A stretch of 64,000 bases of DNA from positions 1-64,000 of the forward strand of contig NZ_JAUZQD010000010.1 in NCBI RefSeq assembly GCF_030709675.1, written 5' to 3'. Shown here in pieces: positions 51,828 to 60,111 of this stretch. The position numbers and the translations under genes are program-made. Every line of letters starts with the position of its first letter. The first letter of the stretch is position 1. Below the pieces are notes generated by a model. The model did no database searches and was not told the DNA's origin. It worked only from the letters and a program-made list of their open reading frames with translations. This DNA comes from Symbioplanes lichenis (GTDB taxonomy: Bacteria > Actinomycetota > Actinomycetes > Mycobacteriales > Micromonosporaceae).

Positions 51828-52744
51828 GAGAGACCTCCGAGGACGCGCGCCAGCCAGTCCGAGCGGGTACGCCGGGCCGCCACCGAGACCGCCGCCTGCG
51901 GGAACATGGCGTCGAAGCCGTGGCTGCCGCCGGCCCACACGTGCAGCTCGGCCTGGCCGCCGGCGGCCCAGATGCCGGTGGCGTACGCGACGTCCTCGTC
52001 CCGGAACACCTCGGCCGACCCGGCGTCGATGTAGGTGGCCGGCAGGCCGGAGAGGTCGGCGGCGAGCGCGGGCGAGACGTAGGGCGACACCGTGCCCCCG
52101 GCGAGCACCGACTGCCAGCCGAACTCGTTGGCTTCACGCGGCCACACGCCCGGGACCCCCGCGAACTGCCGGCTCGACGTGCTGTCGTTGCGGTGGTCGA
52201 GCATGGGACCGATCAGCAGCTGTGCCGCCACGGCCGGACCACCCCGGTCCCGCGCCAGCAGCGCCACTCCGGCCGCCAGCCCCCCACCGGCGCTCGCCCC
52301 GGCCACCACGATGCGGTCCGGGTCCACGCCCAGCTCCGCAGCATGGTCGGCCACCCAGAGCAGACCCGCATAGCAATCCTCGACCAGCGCGGCGCCCCCG
52401 GCCTCGGGCGCCAGCCGGTACTCCACGGTGACCACGACGACGCCGAGCTGCTCCAGCCACTCGAGGGGGATGTCGATCTGCGAGAAGCGGTCGCCCATCA
52501 CCATGCCGCCGCCGTGGATCCAGTAGACGCACGGCGCCGCGGTCACGCCCGGCGGGCTCAGGACCGTCAGAGCCGGGTCGGCGACGTCACGCCGGTCGAT
52601 CGGTCGCCCGGCCAAGACCCGATCAACGGCCGTCGACGCGTACGGCCGGAGCTGCGCAAGCGTCCCCGGGCCGAGCGCGGGCAGGGGCGGCAGGGCGGCG
52701 AGCAGCGTGTCGAGCTCGAGATCGAGCGGGGGTCGCGTACTCAT
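51824..52744 (-). CDS. Alpha/beta hydrolase of the hormone-sensitive-lipase (acetyl esterase) family
   Basis: A 306-aa esterase: the oxyanion motif YWIHGGGMVMGD, nucleophile elbow VVAGASAGGGLAAGVAL, and acid/base region YIDAGSAEVFRDED with histidine in GGSHGFDAMFP. Family members hydrolyse short-chain acyl esters. The ATG overlaps the stop of the upstream antibiotic-monooxygenase-like gene (ATGA), and its own stop overlaps the mini-ORF start. Confidence 0.9.
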   Translation of the reverse strand: MSTRPPLDLELDTLLAALPPLPALGPGTLAQLRPYASTAVDRVLAGRPIDRRDVADPALTVLSPPGVTAAPCVYWIHGGGMVMGDRFSQIDIPLEWLEQLGVVVVTVEYRLAPEAGGAALVEDCYAGLLWVADHAAELGVDPDRIVVAGASAGGGLAAGVALLARDRGGPAVAAQLLIGPMLDHRNDSTSSRQFAGVPGVWPREANEFGWQSVLAGGTVSPYVSPALAADLSGLPATYIDAGSAEVFRDEDVAYATGIWAAGGQAELHVWAGGSHGFDAMFPQAAVSVAARRTRSDWLARVLGGLS

Positions 52745-53043
52745 CGGGCCTTGCCTCCGACCGGAACCTCGTCGGTGTAGACGGCCTCGCCGGCCAGCAG
52801 CGGTTCGATCGCGGCGACCAGGGCCCGGGCCGGCGCCGTGGCGAAGAAGGCCTGGTGGGCCTCCGCGCTGGTCCACCCCTCGGTGACGTGCACGACGTCG
52901 GGATCGGACGCGGACCGGCCGACCAGGAAGACGAGGCAGTCCTCGAGCGACAGGGCCGGCGCGCCGAGCAGCAGCGCGACGAGCTCGTCGCCGCGGCCGG
53001 GCCGGGCGGTCATGGTGGCGTGGAAGCCGTGGTGCGCGACCAT
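52741..53043 (-). CDS. Antibiotic biosynthesis monooxygenase (ABM) domain protein
   Basis: A 100-aa dimeric alpha+beta-barrel protein of the ABM family (quinol monooxygenase-like): HATMTARPGRGDELVALL, CLVFLVGRSASDPDVVHVTE and GWTSAEAHQAFFATAP. Such proteins are cofactor-free oxygenases or reactive-carbonyl stress proteins. First gene of a three-gene operon with esterase and SDR, divergent from an AraC regulator. Confidence 0.88.
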   Translation of the reverse strand: MVAHHGFHATMTARPGRGDELVALLLGAPALSLEDCLVFLVGRSASDPDVVHVTEGWTSAEAHQAFFATAPARALVAAIEPLLAGEAVYTDEVPVGGKAR

Positions 53044-53155
53044 GGTGATTCCTCTCAGCGGTCGGGATGTCGACCACTTCAGGTAATCACCGTGACCAGG
53101 GTGGACGTGAGAACGATGGTGGCGATCACTTGCCTGATTCTGCTTGACTGACGCG

Positions 53156-54040
53156 GTGAGTCTTGCTGAGTTGCGCGGCCTGCTCGCCCGGCACGCGCGT
53201 CCCGACCAGCGCACCGCCCTCGACGACGTGCTGATCTCGCGGGTCAGCCGCTCGGTGCCGGACGCCCCGTCGATGACCGGCACCGTGCTGGCGGTCATCG
53301 CCCAGGGCGCGAAGCGGATCGCGCTGGGCGACCGGGTGTACGAGTACCGTGCCGGCCAGTACCTCGTGACCTCCGTCGATCTCCCCGTCACCGGCCACTT
53401 CCTCGCGGCGACGGAGGAGCGGCCCGCGCTCGGATTCGGCCTGGTCCTGCGGCCCGCCGTCGTCGCCGAGCTCCTGCTGCAGGCCACTCCCGGGAGCCTC
53501 CCGCCGTTGCCGGCCGCCGCACCTTCCGGCATGGCCGTCAGCGACGCGCCTGAGGAGCTGCTCGACGCGGTGCTCCGCCTCGTCCGCCTGCTCGACCGTC
53601 CCCGCGACGCGGCGGTGCTGGCGCCGCTGGTCAAGCGCGAGATCCTGTGGCGGCTCATCGCCGGTGAGCAGGGCGCCCTCGTCCGCCAGCTCGGCCTCGC
53701 CGACAGCACGCTCACCCACGTCGCGCGGTCGATTCGCTGGATCCGCGACCACTACGCGACCTCGTTCCGCGTCGAGGAGCTGGCCCGGCTGGCCGGCATG
53801 AGCGTCTCCGCCTTCCACCGCAACTTCCAGGCGGTGACGGCGCTGAGCCCGATCCAGTTCCAGAAGCAGATTCGCCTCCAGGAGGCGCGCCTGCTGCTGG
53901 CCACCCGCCCCCACGACGTCACCGGCATCGGCCGCCACGTCGGCTACGAGAGCCCGTCCCAGTTCAGCCGCGAATACCGCCGCCAGTTCGGCGTCCCACC
54001 CAGCCGCGATGCGGCCACGCTCACCGGCGCCGGTCGCTGA
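53156..54040 (+). CDS. AraC family regulator (YqhC-like)
   Basis: About 294 aa. The AraC N-terminal type 2 sensor domain (VLISRVSRSVPDAPSMTGTV, AQGAKRIALGDRVYEYRAGQ, TSVDLPVTG) is followed by two C-terminal HTH motifs, VEELARLAGMSVSAFHRNFQ and VTGIGRHVGYESPSQFSREY. This architecture is seen in YqhC-type regulators of aldehyde reductase genes. The GTG at 53156 or a TTG at 53144 could start it. Divergent from the ABM/esterase/SDR operon, its likely target. Confidence 0.85.
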   Translation: MSLAELRGLLARHARPDQRTALDDVLISRVSRSVPDAPSMTGTVLAVIAQGAKRIALGDRVYEYRAGQYLVTSVDLPVTGHFLAATEERPALGFGLVLRPAVVAELLLQATPGSLPPLPAAAPSGMAVSDAPEELLDAVLRLVRLLDRPRDAAVLAPLVKREILWRLIAGEQGALVRQLGLADSTLTHVARSIRWIRDHYATSFRVEELARLAGMSVSAFHRNFQAVTALSPIQFQKQIRLQEARLLLATRPHDVTGIGRHVGYESPSQFSREYRRQFGVPPSRDAATLTGAGR

Positions 54041-54706
54041 GCCGCTGAAGTTTCCCGCTCGACCGGGCCAGCGTCCCGGGGGCCACCACCTCCGCCTCGA
54101 TGCTGACGCCGACGGTGTCCTTCACGGTCCGGCTCAGCTCGGCGCCGGCGTGCTCGCGGCGCTCGGCGGGGCAGTCCGGGCGGGCCTCCACCCCTGGCGC
54201 GGCGTCATCCCGCCCGACACCGGGACGACCGTGCAGCCCAGGCGCTCGGCTCCGTAGTGCGCGCCGAGCCCGCCGGTGAAGAGCCCGTACCCGTACGCGT
54301 TGTGCAGCCGGTCGCCGGCCCGCCCGCCGGCCGCGCGGATCGACCGGGCCATGACGGTCGCCCAGGTCTCCAGGTCACGGGCGGTGTAGCCGACCACGGT
54401 GGGCCGCCCGGTCGTCCCCGACGAGGCGTGGAGGCGCCGCACGTCGCCCTCCGGCACCGCGAACATGCCGAACGGGTAGTTGTCGCGCAGGTCCGCCTTG
54501 CTCGTGGTCGGAAACGCCGCGAGGTCGCCCGGCTCGCGGAGGTCGCCGGGGTGGACCCCGGCCGCGTCGAACGCGCGCCGACAGTGGGGCACGTTCTCGT
54601 ACGCGTGGCGCAGTGTCCACCGCAGCCGCTCGGCCTGCAGCTCGCGGATCCGCCCGGCGTCGAAGTGCTCGGCGTCGCCGAGCGGGTCGGGGGGCATGGT
54701 TCCCAT
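54021..54706 (-). pseudogene. paaK: Phenylacetate-CoA ligase (paaK) with internal deletion and frameshift
   Basis: The start (ATG at 54706 or 54697) reads as PaaK: AEHFDAGRIRELQAERLRWT, FPTTSKADLRDNYPFGMFAV, and the AMP-binding loop HASSGTTGRPTVVGYT, up to RLGCTVVPVSGGMT. The frame then fails. In another frame the next bases give VEARPDCPAERREHAGAELS and SIEAEVVAPGTLARSSGKLQ, ending at 54021; this is the C-terminal PaaK domain. About 200 central residues are missing, so activation of phenylacetate cannot occur. The remnant overlaps the AraC gene's 3' end by 20 bp. Confidence 0.85.
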
Positions 54707-54715
54707 CCTGCCACA

Positions 54716-54733
54716 AATCGAAGCGCTTCGATT
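54716..54733. promoter_or_regulatory. Perfect 18-bp palindrome, LacI-type operator
   Basis: AATCGAAGCGCTTCGATT lies between the paaK remnant and the GH5 gene, 60 bp before the latter. An even palindrome with central GCGC is the usual form for LacI-family repressors. It differs from the CebR box, so a second sugar regulator may act here. Confidence 0.75.
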
Positions 54734-54743
54734 GACAGGACCG

Positions 54744-54757
54744 TGGGAGCGTGCCCA
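54744..54757. promoter_or_regulatory. CebR-like operator (two mismatches)
   Basis: TGGGAGCGTGCCCA matches the CebR consensus at 12 of 14 positions and keeps both outer arms. It is 36 bp upstream of the GH5 cellulase start. Confidence 0.65.
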
Positions 54758-54792
54758 CACTCGTCGCCACACCGGACGAGAGGACCCCTCCC

Positions 54793-56331
54793 ATGATCAA
54801 GACGGCACGGGCCGGGCTGGCCTGCCTCGCCGCCGCCCTGGCCTTCGCCGGGGTGACGACGGCCGCGACGGCGGATGTGTCGCCCCGGCTCACCGCGACG
54901 CAGCTGGTCGCCGACATGGGCGCCGGCTGGAACCTGGGCAACCAGCTCGAGGCCAGCACCAACGGCATCCCGAGCGAGACGGCCTGGGGCAACCCGGTCA
55001 TCACCCAGGCGCTGATCGACCGGGTGAAGGCGTCGGGCTTCAAGACGATCCGCATCCCGGTGTCCTACCTGGGCAAGATCGGGGCCGGCCCGGGCTACCC
55101 GGTCGATGCCGCGTGGCTGAGCCGGATCGAGCAGGTCGTCCGGTACGCGTACGACCAGGGCCTCTACGTGCTGATCAACATGCACGGCGACGGCTACAAG
55201 ACCGTCGCCGGCTCCTGGCTGATCTGCGACGCGGCCGACCAGACGACGATCAGGGACAAGTACCAGAAGGTGTGGCAGCAGGTCGCCACGCGGTTCGCCG
55301 CGTACAACGAGCACCTGATCTTCGAGTCGATGAACGAGAACTTCGACGGCCAGTACGGCACCCCGACCCAGCCGTGCTACTCGAACATCAACGCGTACAA
55401 CCAGATCTTCGTCGACACGGTCCGCAAGACCGGCGGCACCAACGCCTCCCGGTGGCTGCTCGTCCCCGGCTGGAACACCAACATTGATTACACCGTCGGC
55501 AACTACGGCTTCGTGCTCCCGACTGATCAGTACCGGTCGTCCTCCATCCCGGCCGCCGAGCAGCGGCTCATGATCTCCGTCCACTACTACGACCCGTGGG
55601 ACTTCACGGGCCAGGAGGACGGCGTCATCACCCAGTGGGGCCCGCGCGCGACCAACCCGGCGAAGACCTCGACCTGGGGCCAGGCCGACTATCTCGACGG
55701 CCAGCTCAAGAAGGTGCATGACACCTTTGTCGTACGCGGCTATCCCGTGCTCGTCGGCGAGTACGGCGCCATCGACAAGACGTCCGCCGACAGCGCGAAC
55801 AACACGTACCGGGCCGACTACGCGCGTACCCTCGTGGCCGCCGCCAAGAAGTACGGCGCCGCCACCGCCTACTGGGACAACGGCTACAACGGGCAGTACG
55901 GCTTCGGCCTGTTCAACCGCAGCACGGCCACGGTGACCCAGCAGGGCATCATCGACGCCATCATCGGCGCGGTCACCGGCACCACCCCGCCCACCACGCC
56001 GCCGACCACTCCGGGCACCGGCGCCTGCCGCGTCACCAGCACGGTCAGCGCCTGGAACACCGGCCTGACCAACAGTGTGACCGTCACCAACACGGGCACG
56101 ACGGCCGTCAACGGCTGGACGCTGAGCTTCGCCCTCCCCGCCGGCCAGACCATCACCTCCGGCTGGAGCGCCACCTACACGCCCGCCACCGGCACGGTGA
56201 CCGCGACGAACGCGAGCTACAACGGCACCCTCGCCCCGGGCGCCTCGACCACCATCGGCTACCAGGCCACCCACACCGGCAACGCCGCCGCCCCGGCGTC
56301 CTTCACCCTCAACGGCACCACCTGCACCTGA
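54793..56331 (+). CDS. Secreted GH5 cellulase with C-terminal CBM2
   Basis: A 512-aa secreted endoglucanase. Signal peptide about 1-27; the GH5 barrel opens MGAGWNLGNQLEA, with acid/base E182 in FESMNEN and nucleophile E323 in VLVGEYGA. A Thr/Pro linker (TTPPTTPPTTPGTG, near 400) joins a family 2 cellulose-binding module ending TLNGTTCT. It belongs to a different GH5 subfamily from the enzyme at 9.1-10.7 kb. ATG at 54793 with GAGAGG upstream. Two LacI-type operators precede it. Confidence 0.93.
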   Translation: MIKTARAGLACLAAALAFAGVTTAATADVSPRLTATQLVADMGAGWNLGNQLEASTNGIPSETAWGNPVITQALIDRVKASGFKTIRIPVSYLGKIGAGPGYPVDAAWLSRIEQVVRYAYDQGLYVLINMHGDGYKTVAGSWLICDAADQTTIRDKYQKVWQQVATRFAAYNEHLIFESMNENFDGQYGTPTQPCYSNINAYNQIFVDTVRKTGGTNASRWLLVPGWNTNIDYTVGNYGFVLPTDQYRSSSIPAAEQRLMISVHYYDPWDFTGQEDGVITQWGPRATNPAKTSTWGQADYLDGQLKKVHDTFVVRGYPVLVGEYGAIDKTSADSANNTYRADYARTLVAAAKKYGAATAYWDNGYNGQYGFGLFNRSTATVTQQGIIDAIIGAVTGTTPPTTPPTTPGTGACRVTSTVSAWNTGLTNSVTVTNTGTTAVNGWTLSFALPAGQTITSGWSATYTPATGTVTATNASYNGTLAPGASTTIGYQATHTGNAAAPASFTLNGTTCT

Positions 56332-56339
56332 TTGGCCCG

Positions 56340-56560
56340 TCATACGATCACGGCGGACAGTTCCATCCGTACGCGGGAAAGTCGCGGGTCGTCACTGTCC
56401 ACGATCAGATCTCCGCGGAAGGAGCCGGTCCGGTCGGCGGCACCGTGCCGTGGACGACCAGGTCCATCGCCCCGGTGGTGCTGATCGTCACCGGGCGCGG
56501 TGACCCGGGTGCCCGGCGCAGGGACCCGTCGGCGCCGATCGGCCGGACCGGTCATGTCGT
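56340..56560 (-). pseudogene. Possible remnant of a minus-strand gene end
   Basis: Two minus-strand frames give protein-like, non-repetitive text: VTISTTGAMDLVVHGTV (about 56445-56500) and then, in a neighbouring frame, SFRGDLIVDSDDPRLSRVRM followed by ELSAVIV and a stop at 56340. Together they look like the beta-rich C-terminus of an unknown protein with a frameshift. Weak evidence; it overlaps the start of the plus-strand PASTA gene. Confidence 0.25.
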
Positions 56561-57083
56561 TGATCCGACGTGGACAGACGCCGGGGCGCTGCCGGCCGGG
56601 ACGGCGGCCGACCCGCTGTCCTTCCTGCCGCTGCCCGTGCCGCCTCCGGTCCTCACCGAGCTGCAGCTGACGATGGTCACCATTGCCGCGCTGACCCCCG
56701 AGCTGCGGAACGGCGCCGGCGACATGCTGACCGCCGACGTCGCCTGCCGGCTGCCCTTCGCCCGGTCGCACACGACGAACGCGCTCAATCACGCCGAGGC
56801 GCTCTACGACCGCGGGCTCCAGGGTCAGGTGCTGGCCATTCTCGACCGGTTCCGCGTCCGGACGCCCGGCCCGGTCCCGGGCGGCGACGTGCTGGTGCCG
56901 GACCTGCTCGGACTGGCCCGGTCGGCCGCCCGGGAGGCGCTGGAGGACGCGGGTCTCCGGGTGCGCTTCATCGGCACCGCCGGCAACCGCACCGAGGTGG
57001 TGTCGCAGGATCCGGCCGGGGGTGAGCCGGCGGCCGGCGGCTCCGCCGTCGTCGTCCGGACGGGACCGCTGGACGGCACCTGA
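56445..57083 (+). CDS. PASTA-domain protein of unknown function
   Basis: A 212-aa protein at most. A helical middle (LTELQLTMVTIAALTPELRN, SHTTNALNHAEALYDRGLQG) is followed by one C-terminal PASTA domain (VLVPDLLGLARSAAREALED, VVSQDPAGGEPAAGG), which usually binds peptidoglycan or beta-lactams. The first 60 residues are low-complexity and overlap a possible minus-strand remnant, so the true start may be downstream. No signal peptide or membrane helix is evident, which is odd for a PASTA protein. Confidence 0.6.
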   Translation: MPWTTRSIAPVVLIVTGRGDPGARRRDPSAPIGRTGHVVDPTWTDAGALPAGTAADPLSFLPLPVPPPVLTELQLTMVTIAALTPELRNGAGDMLTADVACRLPFARSHTTNALNHAEALYDRGLQGQVLAILDRFRVRTPGPVPGGDVLVPDLLGLARSAAREALEDAGLRVRFIGTAGNRTEVVSQDPAGGEPAAGGSAVVVRTGPLDGT

Positions 57084-57119
57084 CAGTGCATTGACATTCG
57101 TCATTGTGCAAGCTCAGGA

Positions 57120-57133
57120 TGGGAGCGCTCCCA
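57120..57133. promoter_or_regulatory. CebR-type operator (perfect)
   Basis: TGGGAGCGCTCCCA, identical to the site before the GH12 gene, 27 bp upstream of the glycosidase start. Confidence 0.9.
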
Positions 57134-57160
57134 AGTCGCTCCTATTCCGCGGAGATCGTT

Positions 57161-59164
57161 GTGCGAATTGTCAGTCTGGCGAGCGCCGTCCTGCTCGCCG
57201 TCACGGGCCTGAGCGCCCCGGCGCAGGCGAAAGCCGCCGCCGACACGCGCGTCGACGTCGACGTGCGGGCCGGGCTCGCCACCGTCGGGGACGTAGCGCT
57301 CGGCGTCAACCACGCCGTCTGGGACTCGCAGCTGGGCACCCCGGCCGTCACCGACCTGCTGCGGGACGCCGGCGTGTCGATGGTGCGGTACCCCGGCGGG
57401 TCGTACGCCGACATCTATCACTGGAAGGACCACACCGCACCCGGCGGGTACGTCGCCCCGGACACCGACTTCGACACGTTCATGGCCGGCGCGGCGCGGA
57501 CCGGGGCCGAGCCGATGATCATCGCCAACTACGGCACCGGGACGGCGCAGGAGGCGGCCGACTGGGTGCGCTACGCCAACGTCACCAAGGGGTACGACGC
57601 GACGTACTGGACGATCGGCAACGAGAACTACGGCAACGGGCACTACGGGTCGGCGTGGGAGGCGGACGACCACGCGGACAAGAGCCCGGCGGAGTATGCG
57701 CGCACCGTGGTCGCGTACGCGGAAGCCATGAAGGCCGTTGATCCTGACATCAAGATCGGTGCCGTGCTCACGATGCCCGGCAACTGGCCCGACGGGATCG
57801 TGGGCGAGGGCGATCAGGGCACCTGGAACCAGGAGGTCCTGACCCGCGCCGGATCCGTGATCGACTTCGCCGACGTGCACTGGTACCCCGGCGGCGCCAC
57901 CCCCGCCGAGGCGCTCACCAAGCCCGCCCACATCGAGGACGCCGTGCGGTTGCTGCGCGAGCAGATCGACACGTACGCGGGCGGCCGCGACATCGGCATC
58001 AGCATGACCGAGACGAACGTCGACGTGGGCAGGAACACGCAGCCCGGTGCGCTCTTCCTGGCCGACGTCTACAGCGGATTGCTCGCCCAAGGCGTCTTCA
58101 CCGTGCACTGGTGGAACGTGCACAACGGCCTCGACAAGGTCAGCACGGTGGCGGGACAGACCGACTACAACGACTTCGGCCTGCTGTCCAGCGGCAACTG
58201 CACACCCTCCGGCGACGTGTGCCAGCCACCCCTCAACACCCCCTTCGCGCCCTATCACGCCTTGCAGCTCATGGGCCAGTTCGCCCACCCCGGAGACCAA
58301 TTCATCGGTACGGGCTCCAGCGCCGGCCTGGTCAGCACCCACGCCGTCCGCCGGGCCAACGGCGACGTCGCCGTCCTGCTCATCAACAAGGACCCGGACG
58401 CCGCGCACACCGTCGCGCTGAACTACCACGGCTTCACGCCCGCCCCGGCGGCTCCCGTGGTGAGCACCTTCACGAACGGTGCGGCCGGGGTGACTACGGG
58501 CCCGGCCGGCTCGGCGGATTCGCAGACGCTGGCGCCGTACTCGATCAGTCTGCTGACCCTGCACCCGGCCGGCGCCGCGACCGGCCCCGCAGCACCCGCC
58601 CAGCCGGCCGCCACCGTGACCGACCGGACCGCCACGATCTCCTGGTCTGCCACCGGCCTCAAATACGAGGTCTACCGCCAGAACAACGGCGTCTCCGAGC
58701 TCCTGGGGGAGACGACCGGCACGTCGCTGACCGTCCGCAACCTCGAGCCGGGCCGCCGCTACACGGTCAATGTCCTCGCCCGCGACGCCGCCGGCCGCCT
58801 GTCCAAAGCATCCCCACCGGTGACCTTCACAACAGGAACGCCGGCGACGGCCGCCTGCACGGTCAAGTTCCGTGACACCAACGACTGGGGCAACGGCTAC
58901 GTCGGCTCGATCGACATCACCAACAACGCGGCCGCCGCGGTCAACGGCTGGACACTGACCTTCACCTGGCCGACCGCCTGGCAGAGCGTCAGCAGCGGCT
59001 GGAACGCCACCTGGACCCAGACCGGCCGCACCGTCCGCGTGACCAGCGACACCGCCCTGGCCGCCGGCGCCACCACGAACGTCGGCTTCGTCGGCGCCTA
59101 CAGCGGACCGAACGTCCTCCCCGCCGTCTTCACCCTCAACGGCACCGTCTGCACCAGCGCCTGA
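57161..59164 (+). CDS. Secreted clan GH-A glycosidase (arabinofuranosidase-like) with Fn3 and CBM2
   Basis: A 667-aa secreted enzyme. Signal peptide about 1-27, then a TIM-barrel domain with LLRDAGVSMVRYPGGSYADI, acid/base E155 in TIGNENYG and probable nucleophile E284 in ISMTETNVD, plus a beta-sandwich to about 480. This layout resembles GH51/GH39-like alpha-L-arabinofuranosidases (COG3534). A fibronectin type III domain (about 485-570) and a CBM2 follow. The GTG at 57161 has GGAGA 6 bp upstream and starts the signal peptide. The CebR box indicates control with the cellulases. Confidence 0.85.
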   Translation: MRIVSLASAVLLAVTGLSAPAQAKAAADTRVDVDVRAGLATVGDVALGVNHAVWDSQLGTPAVTDLLRDAGVSMVRYPGGSYADIYHWKDHTAPGGYVAPDTDFDTFMAGAARTGAEPMIIANYGTGTAQEAADWVRYANVTKGYDATYWTIGNENYGNGHYGSAWEADDHADKSPAEYARTVVAYAEAMKAVDPDIKIGAVLTMPGNWPDGIVGEGDQGTWNQEVLTRAGSVIDFADVHWYPGGATPAEALTKPAHIEDAVRLLREQIDTYAGGRDIGISMTETNVDVGRNTQPGALFLADVYSGLLAQGVFTVHWWNVHNGLDKVSTVAGQTDYNDFGLLSSGNCTPSGDVCQPPLNTPFAPYHALQLMGQFAHPGDQFIGTGSSAGLVSTHAVRRANGDVAVLLINKDPDAAHTVALNYHGFTPAPAAPVVSTFTNGAAGVTTGPAGSADSQTLAPYSISLLTLHPAGAATGPAAPAQPAATVTDRTATISWSATGLKYEVYRQNNGVSELLGETTGTSLTVRNLEPGRRYTVNVLARDAAGRLSKASPPVTFTTGTPATAACTVKFRDTNDWGNGYVGSIDITNNAAAAVNGWTLTFTWPTAWQSVSSGWNATWTQTGRTVRVTSDTALAAGATTNVGFVGAYSGPNVLPAVFTLNGTVCTSA

Positions 59165-59176
59165 GCGCTGCCCCTG

Positions 59177-59212
59177 CCGGGCCACGACCAGTTGCATCGG
59201 GTCGTGGCCCGG
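59177..59212 (+). terminator. Terminator after the GH-A/CBM2 gene
   Basis: CCGGGCCACGACC (59177-59189) pairs perfectly with GGTCGTGGCCCGG (59200-59212) around a 10-base loop, 13 bp after the stop codon. Confidence 0.88.
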
Positions 59213-59532
59213 CTGCGTGCGTCGATTTTGTCCGGCCTGCTCAGTCGTAAGCGGCGGGCGGGTCATGATCTCCCGCTGCCGACAGGAGATCCGGCCGAGG
59301 GGGTGGGCATCCGCGAAATCATGTTCCCGACAGATGTCACCCGCACGAGTGATCGCCTCGCGAGAAAAGCATGATCAGTCACGAGATTCCGAAGATCGGC
59401 AATGCGTGTTGCCTGTTGCCAGATTAGGCATGCCCGCGCGATGGATTGCTTCCGTCATGAGGAGGGTGCCAGGCTTCGCCGGTCCTCATCGGCCGGCCGT
59501 CAGCCGGACTCGCATTTCGGGAGACAGACCCC
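59213..59532 (+). other. 320-bp intergenic region before the TIR operon
   Basis: No convincing gene is seen. Base composition is noticeably less GC-rich than the rest of the window, and it should contain the promoter of the TIR-led operon. The only recognisable signal is GGGAG at 59519-59523, nine bases before the TTG start. The shift in composition suggests the operon boundary may be a transfer junction. Confidence 0.5.
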
Positions 59533-60111
59533 TTGCCGCCCTCCATCTTTCTCAATTACCGATCGTCGGACTGCGCCTCTCTCGCCGTCGTGGCGGAACG
59601 CGAGATCAACAATGTCCTCGGTGCGGGTGCCGTCTTTCGCGACAACAGCAGCATTCCCCTGGGCACCGATTTTCGCACTTATCTGTGGCGGCGGCTGTTC
59701 GCTTGTGAAGTCCTGCTCGCGCTGATCGGCCCGCACTGGTGGGACCCGATCGAGCCCGGTGGCCGGGCTCCTGTCATGAACCCGGACGACTTCGTGCGCC
59801 GCGAGCTCGAAGCGGCTTTGACCTGGAACATCCAGGTCATTCCCGTCGTCACCGAAGGCGTCGGCAAGCTCACCGGCCGCCAATTCCCGGCGTCGCTGGA
59901 GTCCCTGCCGTACCGGCAGTACCACGAGGTCAGGACGCGTAGCGCGGACACCGACCTGCGAGAGCTCGCGCACAGGCTCGGCGATCCCGAGAGGCAATCG
60001 TCCGCGCCATCCGCCGGCGGAGTCTCGATGCGCGACAACCGCGGCATTGTCCAGACGGGCAGCAATTCTCAGGCGACGCAGCACTTCGGATCGCGGCCGG
60101 ACGATGACTGA
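59533..60111 (+). CDS. TIR domain protein
   Basis: A 192-aa protein. The TIR domain (about 4-135) has PSIFLNYRSSD as box 1, a VFRDNSSIPLGTDF loop typical of bacterial and plant TIRs, LLALIGPHWWD as box 2-like strand, and E91 in DFVRRELEAAL at the usual NADase glutamate. The C-terminal tail ends with RDNRGIVQTGSNSQATQHF, a motif echoed in the next protein. TTG start with GGGAG upstream. Bacterial TIR proteins cleave NAD+ or make signalling nucleotides in immunity. Its end overlaps the next gene by 8 bp. Confidence 0.88.
   Translation: MPPSIFLNYRSSDCASLAVVAEREINNVLGAGAVFRDNSSIPLGTDFRTYLWRRLFACEVLLALIGPHWWDPIEPGGRAPVMNPDDFVRRELEAALTWNIQVIPVVTEGVGKLTGRQFPASLESLPYRQYHEVRTRSADTDLRELAHRLGDPERQSSAPSAGGVSMRDNRGIVQTGSNSQATQHFGSRPDDD

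Noticed and set aside
59192..59530. Small open frames between the GH-A gene and the TIR gene
   Set aside because: They lack ribosome sites and protein-like composition and overlap the terminator.
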